Source: Myxococcales bacterium
Lineage (GTDB): Bacteria > Myxococcota_A > UBA9160 > JALSIO01
DNA: 6,280 nt
Direction of reading: 5' to 3'
Assembly: GCA_026989995.1 (NCBI GenBank)
Contig: JALSIO010000050.1
Location: 1 to 6,280 of the forward strand
This document shows, in pieces, positions 1-5,295 of the stretch; the first letter of the stretch is position 1; the number at the start of each line of letters is the position of its first letter. The position numbers and the translations under genes are program-made. The notes below the pieces were generated by a model. It was not told the origin of the DNA. It ran no database searches and saw only the letters and a list, made by a program, of their open reading frames with translations.

Positions 1-2
1 AC

Positions 3-11
3 GGAGGAGGG
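3..11 (+). promoter_or_regulatory. Shine-Dalgarno sequence of the bactofilin gene
   Basis: GGAGGAGGG lies 4 bases before the ATG at 16, so the core GGAGG copies sit at a usable distance. This strong ribosome binding site fixes the bactofilin start. The window begins too close to show a promoter. Confidence 0.8.
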
Positions 12-15
12 ATCC

Positions 16-513
16 ATGGCTCGCAATCGCTTTGCTCGCGCCCGGGAGGAGGGCCCCGAGGTGGCCACGCCGCAGACGGAGTCCTCCGCTCCGGCACCGG
101 TGCCGACCGCGTCGACCCGGCCGGACGCCGGGCTCACCGCCTTCATCGGGGCCGGTGCGCGTTTCGAGGGTCGGCTCGAGTTCGACCGGACCGTCCGCAT
201 CGACGGCACCTTCGAGGGGGAGATCGAGACCGGCGACGAGCTCGTGGTGGGCGCGGGTGGCCGCGTGGAGGCGCGCATCCGGGCAGGAACCCTCTCCGTC
301 GCCGGAACCGTGGTGGGCGACGTCGAGGTGGCGCATCGCCTGGTCCTCGAGTCCACCGCCGTGCTCCGGGGCGACGTGGACACCGCCTCCCTGCGGATCG
401 AGGAGGGAGCGGTCCTCGAGGGACGCGTGAGCATGAAGAAGGCGGGGGCCGGCCAGCCCGCGCCCCTCAAGGCGATCCAGGGCGGGTCCCCCGGAGGCGG
501 GTCCGACTCCTGA
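16..513 (+). CDS. Bactofilin family polymer-forming cytoskeletal protein
   Basis: Bactofilins (DUF583) self-assemble without nucleotide into filaments, often at the inner membrane, and scaffold cell-shape, polarity or chromosome-positioning functions. The protein has 165 residues. Residues 1-37 are a charged then Ala/Pro/Thr/Ser-rich, probably disordered tail. Residues about 40-140 form the right-handed beta-helix core: short repeats of hydrophobic strands separated by Gly turns, beginning at LTAFIGAGARFEG and including VRIDGTFEGEI, LVVGAGGRVEA and LSVAGTVVGDV. Residues 141-165 are a Gly/Pro/Ser-rich tail. Length and layout are normal for the family. The ATG at 16 has an excellent ribosome binding site. 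No hydrophobic membrane anchor is visible. The downstream molybdenum cofactor genes are separated by 61 bp and a hairpin, so this gene may not share their transcript. The family call is firm; the specific cellular role cannot be read from sequence. Confidence 0.93.
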   Translation: MARNRFARAREEGPEVATPQTESSAPAPVPTASTRPDAGLTAFIGAGARFEGRLEFDRTVRIDGTFEGEIETGDELVVGAGGRVEARIRAGTLSVAGTVVGDVEVAHRLVLESTAVLRGDVDTASLRIEEGAVLEGRVSMKKAGAGQPAPLKAIQGGSPGGGSDS

Positions 514-529
514 TCCCTCGGCCGCGGGA

Positions 530-545
530 CCGCGCGAGTGCGCGG
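530..545 (+). terminator. Small GC hairpin after the bactofilin gene
   Basis: CCGCGC and GCGCGG form a perfect 6-bp stem around a GAGT loop, 16 bases after the bactofilin stop. No T-run follows, so this is not a canonical intrinsic terminator. It could weakly pause or end the bactofilin transcript, or be chance in such GC-rich DNA. Confidence 0.25.
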
Positions 546-561
546 GGGAGGGGCTTCGGGC

Positions 562-567
562 TAGCCT
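562..567 (+). promoter_or_regulatory. Possible -10 element for a leaderless moaDE transcript
   Basis: TAGCCT matches the TAnnnT core of a -10 box and ends 7 bases before the GTG at 575. Transcription would therefore begin at or next to the start codon. No Shine-Dalgarno sequence lies at a usable distance (the nearest purine run, around 544-554, is over 20 bases away), which fits a leaderless message. I see no -35 match 16-18 bases upstream, so the call is weak. Confidence 0.25.
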
Positions 568-574
568 CCCGGCC

Positions 575-1237
575 GTGCGGGTGACGGTCAAGCTCTTCGG
601 GGCCCTTCGGGAACAGGCCGGCTCGGGCGAGCTGCCGCTCGATCTGCCGGAGGGCGCCACCGCCGGAGCGGTGGTGGACGTCCTCGCGGCCCGGCTGCCG
701 GCGCTCGCGGCGCTCGGATCGCGGGTGGTGGTCTCCGCCAACCAGGAGGTGGTTCGCCGCGACCATCCCCTCGCCGAGGGGGACGAGGTGGCGTTGCTCC
801 CGCCCGTCTCCGGCGGCGGCGCTCCCCGCTGCACCCTCTCGAGCTCGCCCCTCGACGCAGAGGAGGTGAGCCGCCGGGTCGCAGGCCCCGACGCCGGGGG
901 CCTCGTGACCTTCGTGGGGAGGGTGCGCGCGGAGAGCCGCGGTCACGCCATCCGGCGCCTCGAGTACGAAGCCTACCCCGGCATGGCCGAGCGGGAGATG
1001 GAGAAGATCGCCGACGAGGCGGCCCGGCGCTGGCCCGGGACCCGGGTCGCGATCGCCCACCGGGTGGGCCCCCTCGAGGTCGGCGAGGCCGCGGTCGTGA
1101 TCGCCGCCGCGGCCCCGCACCGCGCCGAGGCCTTCGAGGCCTGCCGCTTCGCCATCGACACCCTCAAGCAGACCGTGCCCATCTGGAAGAAGGAGGTGGC
1201 CGAGGACGGCGCTTGGTGGGTGGACGAGCATCCATGA
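575..1237 (+). CDS. Fused molybdopterin synthase, MoaD-MoaE
   Basis: Molybdopterin synthase converts cyclic pyranopterin monophosphate to molybdopterin. The small subunit MoaD carries sulfur as a C-terminal thiocarboxylate and the large subunit MoaE holds the active site. Here both lie in one 220-residue chain. Residues 1-82 are a ubiquitin-like MoaD: VKLFGALRE at the start, then LLPPVSGGG with the diglycine at 80-81. Residues about 86-220 are MoaE: VTFVGRVR at 111-118, PHRAEAFEAC at 181-190 with conserved His182-Arg183, Lys198, and VPIWKKE at 201-207 with the catalytic lysine region. The linker is almost absent. Free MoaD must end in Gly-Gly for activation by MoeB, so this protein probably has to be cleaved after the diglycine, as shown for the fused MoaX of Mycobacterium tuberculosis. 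The GTG start fits the usual MoaD N-terminus; a second GTG at 581 is possible. The end overlaps moaB by ATGA. Partner genes moaA, moaC and moeB are not in the window. Confidence 0.93.
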   Translation: MRVTVKLFGALREQAGSGELPLDLPEGATAGAVVDVLAARLPALAALGSRVVVSANQEVVRRDHPLAEGDEVALLPPVSGGGAPRCTLSSSPLDAEEVSRRVAGPDAGGLVTFVGRVRAESRGHAIRRLEYEAYPGMAEREMEKIADEAARRWPGTRVAIAHRVGPLEVGEAAVVIAAAAPHRAEAFEACRFAIDTLKQTVPIWKKEVAEDGAWWVDEHP

Positions 1238-1767
1238 GCGCCGACCGCGAGGAGGCGGGGGGGCTGCACGCGCACCGCCGCGCCGCGCCGCGGAGGCTTT
1301 CGGTCGCGGTGATCACGGTGAGCGACACCCGCACGGAGGCCACCGACACCGGGGGTGCCTTCCTGGTCGGGCGCCTCGAGGGCGCCGGCCACCGCATCCG
1401 CGCCCGCCGGATCGTCCCCGACGAGATCGCCGCGATCCGGCGGGCGGTCGAGGAGGCGCTCGCCGATCCGGAGGTCGAGGTGGTGCTGCTCACCGGCGGC
1501 ACCGGCGTGGCGCCGCGCGACGTGACCCCCGAGGCGATCGGGCCGCTCCTCGAGCGGGTGGTTCCGGGGTTCGGAGAGCTCTTCCGGGTTCTCTCCCACC
1601 GGGAGATCGGTCCCGCGGCGCTGCTTTCCCGCGCGCTGCTCGGCCTCGCGGGGGGGCGGGTGGTGGCGGCGCTTCCGGGCTCCCGCGGCGCGCTCAGGCT
1701 GGCCCTCGACGAGCTTCTGCTCCCCGAGCTCGGTCACCTCGTCGGCGAGGCCCGCAAGGGCACATGA
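1234..1767 (+). CDS. moaB: Molybdenum cofactor biosynthesis protein, MoaB/MogA family
   Basis: MoaB/MogA proteins bind molybdopterin. MogA, and some MoaB proteins, adenylate it before molybdenum insertion by MoeA, while E. coli MoaB lacks that activity. The 177-residue product has the family landmarks: VITVSDTRTEATDTGG at 26-41, TGGTGVAPRDVTPEA at 87-101 with the nucleotide and pterin-binding loop and Asp96, PGFGELFRVLS at 111-121, and LPGS at 147-150 near the C-terminus. The vpDe segment and the PELGHLV ending favour MoaB over MogA. The first 20 residues are a basic extension. I chose the ATG at 1234 because it overlaps the previous stop as ATGA, implying translational coupling. An in-frame GTG at 1213 would add seven residues inside moaDE and is less likely. 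Whether it adenylates molybdopterin cannot be decided here. The gene end overlaps the next gene by ATGA. Confidence 0.9.
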   Translation: MSADREEAGGLHAHRRAAPRRLSVAVITVSDTRTEATDTGGAFLVGRLEGAGHRIRARRIVPDEIAAIRRAVEEALADPEVEVVLLTGGTGVAPRDVTPEAIGPLLERVVPGFGELFRVLSHREIGPAALLSRALLGLAGGRVVAALPGSRGALRLALDELLLPELGHLVGEARKGT

Positions 1768-3035
1768 GGGGCCGCGGGTGCGCCGCCCCCGCGCTCGCCG
1801 CAGCGCTCGGCGCGGTTCTCGCGGGAGCCGCCGCGGCGGAGGTGTTCGTCTGGGTCGACGAGCAGGGCGTCACCCACCTGACGGACGACCCCTCCCGGGT
1901 GCCCGAGGGCGTGCGCCGTGCTCCCCACTCCGAGATCGACCACCTCGCGGCCCTGTGGTCCGATCCCCGGGGCGACGCCGCGGTGGGAGGCGACGACGGG
2001 ATCGACACCGAATCACGTCGGACCGCCCGGCTCCTGCGCGCCGCCGTGGAGGACCTCCGCCGGGGCGAGACGGCGCGGGCGGCGCAGATCCTCGAGAGCG
2101 TGCTCGAGCGGGATCCGGGGCAGCCGGTGGCCCATTTTCACCTCGCGGCACTCGACCGCCAGCGCGGCCGCCTCGATGCCTCGGAGGCGCACCTGCGGTC
2201 CTTCCTGGCGCGTGCCGGCGACGCCTATGCGGCCTGGCGGGAGGAGGCCCGGACCCGTCTTCGCGAGCTCGAGCGCGAGAGGGCGCTCGCACGGGGCGGG
2301 GGTGCCCTGCGGCTCCTCCGGGCGGAGGAGGCGGGGCTCGAGCTCCGCTACGACGCGAACCTCGAGGCCCCCGGCTTCGCGAGGCGGGTGCTCGACCTGC
2401 TCGCCGAGGCCCGGCGCGCGGCCGCGGCCCGGCTCGGGGTCGAGCCGCGGGAGCCGACCCGGGTGGTGGTCTACGGGCGCGCGGCCTACCTCGAGGCCTG
2501 GGGCAGCCGCTTCAGCTTCGACACGGTGGGGTTCTTCGACGGGCGCATCCACGTGGTTTCGGCGGCGCACCCGGCCGCGGAGCTCCGCGCGGCGCTCTTC
2601 CACGAGTACGCCCATGCCGTCTACCGCGAGCGCGCGGCCACCGACCGGCCCTTCTGGCTGAACGAAGGGCTCGCCGAGCTGCTCGAGCGGGCGGCCGGTG
2701 GCCTTTCCGGCCCTTCGCGCTCCGAGCGCGCGTGGCTTCGGGCGCGCATCGAGACGGGCGCGTGGATCCCCCTCGGAAACCTCCACCGCGGCTTCGCGGG
2801 GCTCCGCGGGGACGATGCCCGGGCCGCCTACCTCGAGGCCGCGGTGGCCGCGCGGTGGATCGAGACCCGCGTGGGTGCGCCCGGGCTCGCGCGACTTCTC
2901 GGTCGCATCGGGGACGGGATCCCGGCCGACGCCGCCCTGCGCGAGGTGGTGGGGCTCGACACCCGGGGGATCGACCGAGAGGCGCGCGCCGCCGTGCTCG
3001 CCGAGTTTCCCCCCGCCGCCCTGCCGCCCCCCTGA
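1764..3035 (+). CDS. Exported TPR protein with gluzincin-type zinc protease domain
   Basis: The 423-residue product looks like a periplasmic or secreted zinc metallopeptidase. Residues 1-25 form a signal peptide with arginines, an Ala/Leu/Gly-rich core and an AAAA-E cleavage region. Residues 26-48 (VFVWVDEQGVTHLTDDPSRVP) match the DUF4124 type of short exported N-terminal domain. Residues about 85-172 are helical and TPR-like (RRGETARAAQILESVLERDPG, then RGRLDASEAHLRSFL). The peptidase-MA-like domain begins near 192. HEYAH at 280-284 gives two zinc histidines and the catalytic Glu281. NEGLAE at 300-305, 16 residues on, supplies the third ligand, as in gluzincins. All expected catalytic residues are present. 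The substrate is unknown. The ATG at 1764 overlaps the moaB stop, so the gene is probably cotranslated with moaB, though its product is exported and has no known part in molybdenum cofactor synthesis. A non-enzymatic role is possible but the intact motif argues against it. Confidence 0.82.
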   Translation: MRGRGCAAPALAAALGAVLAGAAAAEVFVWVDEQGVTHLTDDPSRVPEGVRRAPHSEIDHLAALWSDPRGDAAVGGDDGIDTESRRTARLLRAAVEDLRRGETARAAQILESVLERDPGQPVAHFHLAALDRQRGRLDASEAHLRSFLARAGDAYAAWREEARTRLRELERERALARGGGALRLLRAEEAGLELRYDANLEAPGFARRVLDLLAEARRAAAARLGVEPREPTRVVVYGRAAYLEAWGSRFSFDTVGFFDGRIHVVSAAHPAAELRAALFHEYAHAVYRERAATDRPFWLNEGLAELLERAAGGLSGPSRSERAWLRARIETGAWIPLGNLHRGFAGLRGDDARAAYLEAAVAARWIETRVGAPGLARLLGRIGDGIPADAALREVVGLDTRGIDREARAAVLAEFPPAALPPP

Positions 3036-3042
3036 TCGGGGC
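3026..3042. terminator. Weak stem between convergent stop codons
   Basis: GCCCC and GGGGC can pair around a 7-base loop that includes the protease gene stop codon, and the minus-strand lipoprotein gene stops at the very next base. A 5-bp stem without a T-run is weak evidence. It may be chance, but something must separate these two converging transcripts. Confidence 0.18.
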
Positions 3043-3507
3043 TCAGCGCGGGGCCGGTTCGAAGACGACCGGGTCCCCGATCTCCCAGCCGAGCTCGTCG
3101 GCGGTTCCCGCAGGCACCTCGAGGACCACCTTCGCGGGCTCGCGGGGGCGGTACAGCGGAAGCGGGCCCTCGACCTCGTGGGGCACGTTTCGGGCGAGGT
3201 CGACGATGCGGCCGTCGCGGATCCAGACGATGTCGATGTCGAAGTGCATGTCCGGCATCCAGAATCCGTGGCGGTCGGCGTGGTCGAAGAGGAAGAGCAT
3301 GCCCCGGCCACGCGGCAGCGACGGTCGTCCGGAGAGCCCCCGGGCTCGCGCCTCGGGCGTTCGGACCACCTCCACCTCGATGGGGTGGCCGTCCACGAGG
3401 ACCCGGGGGCCGCGGGCCGCACCGGGGCCGCAGGCTGCGGCCACCAGCGCACCGGCACCGGCGGCGAGCAGCAGCCTCGCGAGCGGGAGGGCGTTCGGGA
3501 TCCGCAA
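3043..3507 (-). CDS. DUF192 family lipoprotein
   Basis: DUF192 (COG1430) proteins are small exported domains of unknown biochemical role. The 154-residue product has a signal peptide (MRIPNALPLARLLLAAGAGA) and a lipobox-like VAAAC, so Cys26 is the likely lipidated first residue. The position after it is Gly, not Asp, which by the E. coli rule would favour outer-membrane sorting. The DUF192 domain spans about 36-150 and shows the family landmarks: VEVVRTPEARARGLSGRPSL, GRGMLFLFDHAD at 68-78, the FWMPDMHFDIDIVWI stretch at 82-96 and VVLEVPAGTADELGW at 127-141. The start is a TTG at 3507, chosen because AAGGAG lies 7 bases upstream and the signal peptide begins right after. No ATG or other usable start precedes the signal core. 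The gene stands alone, converging on the protease gene and diverging from the amidohydrolase gene. The family is clear; the function is unknown. Confidence 0.88.
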   Translation of the reverse strand: MRIPNALPLARLLLAAGAGALVAAACGPGAARGPRVLVDGHPIEVEVVRTPEARARGLSGRPSLPRGRGMLFLFDHADRHGFWMPDMHFDIDIVWIRDGRIVDLARNVPHEVEGPLPLYRPREPAKVVLEVPAGTADELGWEIGDPVVFEPAPR

Positions 3508-3514
3508 CGTCCGG

Positions 3515-3520
3515 CTCCTT
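3515..3520 (-). promoter_or_regulatory. Shine-Dalgarno that sets the TTG start of the DUF192 gene
   Basis: On the minus strand this reads AAGGAG, 7 bases before the TTG at 3507. The strong match and spacing support the rare TTG start. Its outermost two bases are also the first two bases of the plus-strand -35 element TTGAGT, so the two divergent units share DNA here. Confidence 0.75.
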
Positions 3521-3547
3521 GAGTGGGAGGCCCCGGCCTCGTAGCAT
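3519..3547 (+). promoter_or_regulatory. Sigma-70-type promoter of the amidohydrolase gene
   Basis: TTGAGT at 3519-3524 (TTGA of TTGACA) and TAGCAT at 3542-3547 (TA and AT of TATAAT) are separated by exactly 17 bases. This is the best promoter match in the window. Transcription would start near 3554, giving a leader of about 40 bases before the ATG at 3595. I did not find a clear minus-strand promoter for the DUF192 gene in the same gap. Confidence 0.55.
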
Positions 3548-3550
3548 CTG

Positions 3551-3577
3551 CCCGCGGCCGGCGCATCCGCCCGCGGG
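3551..3577 (+). repeat. Inverted repeat in the amidohydrolase leader
   Basis: CCCGCGG at 3551-3557 is the exact reverse complement of CCGCGGG at 3571-3577, with 13 bases between. It begins 3 bases after the -10 element and its right arm runs into the Shine-Dalgarno purines. It could be a repressor site over the transcription start, or an RNA hairpin that partly hides the ribosome binding site. Chance is a real alternative at this base composition. Confidence 0.35.
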
Positions 3578-3585
3578 AGGGAGGG
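3575..3585 (+). promoter_or_regulatory. Shine-Dalgarno region of the amidohydrolase gene
   Basis: GGGAGGGAGGG contains two overlapping GGAGG cores; the nearer one ends 9 bases before the ATG at 3595. This decides the start against an in-frame GTG at 3523, which lies upstream of the -10 element and would add 24 Arg/Gly-rich residues that do not resemble the family. Confidence 0.75.
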
Positions 3586-3594
3586 TCAGGGGCC

Positions 3595-4860
3595 ATGGCA
3601 GACCGGGATCCGAGCGAGAGGGCGGCGCGGAGACCTGCGGCCGGGGGAGGCGATCTCCTCGCCGAGGCGCGCGCGCTCCTCCCGGAGGTGATCGAGCTCC
3701 GGCGGGCCATCCATGCCGAGCCGGAACTCGGCCTCGACCTCCCGCGCACCCGCGAGAAGATCGAGGCCGCGCTCGCGGAACTCGACCTCGAGCTGTCCAC
3801 CGGTGGGTCCACTGCGCAGGTGAGCGCCACCCTGCGCGGGAGGAGCCCGGGGCCCACGCTGCTCCTGCGCGCCGACATGGATGCGCTTCCCATGCAGGAG
3901 GACACCGGCCTCCCCTTCGCCTCGCGCGAGGCGGGGCGCATGCACGCCTGCGGGCACGACGCCCACGTGGCCATGCTCGTCGGTGCCGCACGTCTGCTCG
4001 AGCGGCGTCGCGGGGAACTTCCGGGCAACGTGCGCTTCCTCTTCCAGCCGGGGGAGGAGGGGCACGGAGGCGCCCGCATCCTGATCGAGGAGGGCCTCCT
4101 CGAGCGGGATCCGCGGCCGGACGCGGCCTTCGCCCTCCACGTGGACCCCACCCTCGCGCCCGGCACGGTCGCCACCCGGCCGGGTCCGATCCTGGCCGCC
4201 GCCGACGTCTTCTCGGCGGAGGTTCGCGGTCGCGGGGGTCATGCCTCCATGCCCCATCACGCAGCGGACCCGATCCCGGTGGCCGCCGAGGTCGTGCTCG
4301 CCCTGCAGAGCCTCGTGACCCGGCGGGTGGACGTCTTCGACCCGGTGGTCCTGAGCGTGACGCGCGTGCAGGCCGGGACCACCTACAACGTGATCCCCGA
4401 AGGCGCCCAGCTCCTCGGAACCCTTCGCTCGGTGTCGGAGCGCGGGCGCGCCCTGGCTCGGGAGGGGCTCGACCGGGTCGTGCGGGGGGTGGCCGCGGCG
4501 CACGGCCTCGAGGGCTCGGTGCAGCTCATCCCGGGTTATCCGGTGACGGTCAACGACGACGCCTTCGCGGCCTTCGTGCTCGACGTGGCTGCGGAGCTCC
4601 TCGGCCCGCGGCGGGCCTTGACCATGCGCGCCCCGATCATGGGCGCCGAGGACTTCTCCTACATCCTCCAGCGGGTCCCCGGCGCCATGGCCTTTCTCGG
4701 CGTGAAGCCGGAAGGCGAGGGGCCGCCGGCGCCCATCCACTCGAACCGCATGATCCTGGACGAGGAGGCCCTCGCCGTCGGGGTGGCGATGCACGCCGCG
4801 GTGACCCTCCGCTACCTCGAGGCGGCCAAGCAGGGAGCCGCACCGGGGCCGGCTTCCTAG
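3595..4860 (+). CDS. M20D family amidohydrolase (N-acyl-amino-acid or hippurate hydrolase type)
   Basis: M20D enzymes are cytoplasmic two-metal hydrolases that split amide bonds of N-acyl amino acids, such as hippurate, indoleacetyl-amino acids or N-acetyl-amino acids. The 421-residue product has every family landmark. LRRAIHAEPELG at 35-46 marks the N-terminus. LLLRADMDALPM is at 89-100. MHACGHDAH at 116-124 gives metal ligands Cys119 and His121. PGEEG at 152-156 gives the catalytic Glu154 and ligand Glu155. LHVDP at 181-185 gives His182. The dimerisation domain begins near 204 and contains GRGGHASMPHHAADPI. The last ligand is His382 in IHSN, after GAEDFSYIL at 350-358. The order and length are normal and no catalytic residue is missing. 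There is no signal peptide; residues 1-20 are a polar extension. Substrate cannot be predicted from sequence. The gene diverges from the DUF192 gene and is followed without a gap by a small unknown reading frame. Confidence 0.93.
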   Translation: MADRDPSERAARRPAAGGGDLLAEARALLPEVIELRRAIHAEPELGLDLPRTREKIEAALAELDLELSTGGSTAQVSATLRGRSPGPTLLLRADMDALPMQEDTGLPFASREAGRMHACGHDAHVAMLVGAARLLERRRGELPGNVRFLFQPGEEGHGGARILIEEGLLERDPRPDAAFALHVDPTLAPGTVATRPGPILAAADVFSAEVRGRGGHASMPHHAADPIPVAAEVVLALQSLVTRRVDVFDPVVLSVTRVQAGTTYNVIPEGAQLLGTLRSVSERGRALAREGLDRVVRGVAAAHGLEGSVQLIPGYPVTVNDDAFAAFVLDVAAELLGPRRALTMRAPIMGAEDFSYILQRVPGAMAFLGVKPEGEGPPAPIHSNRMILDEEALAVGVAMHAAVTLRYLEAAKQGAAPGPAS

Positions 4861-5295
4861 TTGCCCGTCCGCCTCCCGCCGCGGGAGGGGCTGCTCCGCC
4901 GGGCGGAGGTCCGGCTCTTCTACGCGGTCACCGATGCCCTCGATCCCGAACCGGAGGGGCTCCCCGCCCCGGACCCGCTCCCGGACGCCGAGGCCGCCCT
5001 CGCCGACGAGCCGCGCTGGGGCCGCCTCGCCTTTCGCGCGGGCCTGCGGATCCTCGAAGGGCTCGGTTGGCTGCTTCGCGCGAGGAGCTTCGCGTGGCTG
5101 GAGCGGGCGGGGCGGCGCGGGATCCTGCGGGCCGCGGGCCGCGTGCCCCTGCTCCGGGGGCCGGTGGGCCGGGTGCGCCGGCACGCGGAGGCGGCCCTCG
5201 AGGGGGCACGCGGGGGCGGCGCCGGGCAGGGCTCCGGTGGCCGGCCGGCCGGATCCGGCCGGCCTCAGGCTGCCGGTCCGCCCTCGGGGCTGTAG
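4861..5295 (+). CDS. Small Arg-rich hypothetical protein
   Basis: I do not recognise this 144-residue product. It is rich in Arg, Ala, Leu and Gly, with an acidic Pro-rich stretch at about 28-51 (DPEPEG, PDPLPDAEAALADE) and amphipathic, Trp-containing helices at about 52-115 (RLAFRAGLRILEGLGWLLRA, SFAWLERAG). The tail from about 118 is Gly/Pro-rich and low in complexity. There is no signal peptide or clear membrane span. By hand count about 91% of third codon positions are G or C against about 65% of second positions, a coding-type contrast. The only early start is a TTG immediately after the amidohydrolase TAG and in the same frame, with no Shine-Dalgarno sequence, so translation would depend on reinitiation or readthrough. 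Its last 31 bp overlap the 3' end of the convergent sigma factor gene. It may be a real coupled gene or an open frame favoured by high GC. Confidence 0.5.
   Translation: MPVRLPPREGLLRRAEVRLFYAVTDALDPEPEGLPAPDPLPDAEAALADEPRWGRLAFRAGLRILEGLGWLLRARSFAWLERAGRRGILRAAGRVPLLRGPVGRVRRHAEAALEGARGGGAGQGSGGRPAGSGRPQAAGPPSGL
5243..5264 (-). terminator. Perfect 22-bp palindrome at the sigma factor gene end
   Basis: Two GGCCGGCC arms flank a central GGATCC, making a perfect palindrome of 22 bp. On the minus strand it starts at the base after the sigma factor stop codon. As RNA it would form a stem of 8-9 GC pairs with a 4-6 base loop. No T-run follows on either strand, so it is a terminator-like hairpin rather than a canonical intrinsic terminator. 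It could also protect the 3' end or stop the converging transcript. It lies inside the Gly/Pro-rich tail of the small plus-strand reading frame. Confidence 0.45.

Noticed and set aside
1764..3035. Idea that the operon protease cleaves the fused MoaD-MoaE protein at its diglycine.
   Set aside because: The protease carries a signal peptide and should leave the cytoplasm, while molybdopterin synthase is cytoplasmic. The HExxH fold also has no known link to diglycine processing.
1778..3544. A 588-codon plus-strand open frame in another phase over the protease gene.
   Set aside because: It is an Arg/Pro/Gly-rich translation typical of an out-of-frame reading of GC-rich DNA, and it overlaps a gene with intact zinc-protease motifs.
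3523..3594. In-frame GTG at 3523 as the amidohydrolase start.
   Set aside because: It lies upstream of the -10 element, encodes a non-conserved Arg/Gly-rich stretch, and the ATG at 3595 has a strong ribosome site.
2013..4175. A 720-codon open frame on the minus strand.
   Set aside because: It runs antisense through the protease and amidohydrolase genes, crosses the divergent gap, and has no recognisable domain. GC-rich DNA has few stop codons, so long shadow frames are expected.
3586..5184. A 532-codon minus-strand open frame opposite the amidohydrolase gene.
   Set aside because: Its composition is the antisense shadow of the M20D gene, whose motifs are complete and in order on the plus strand.
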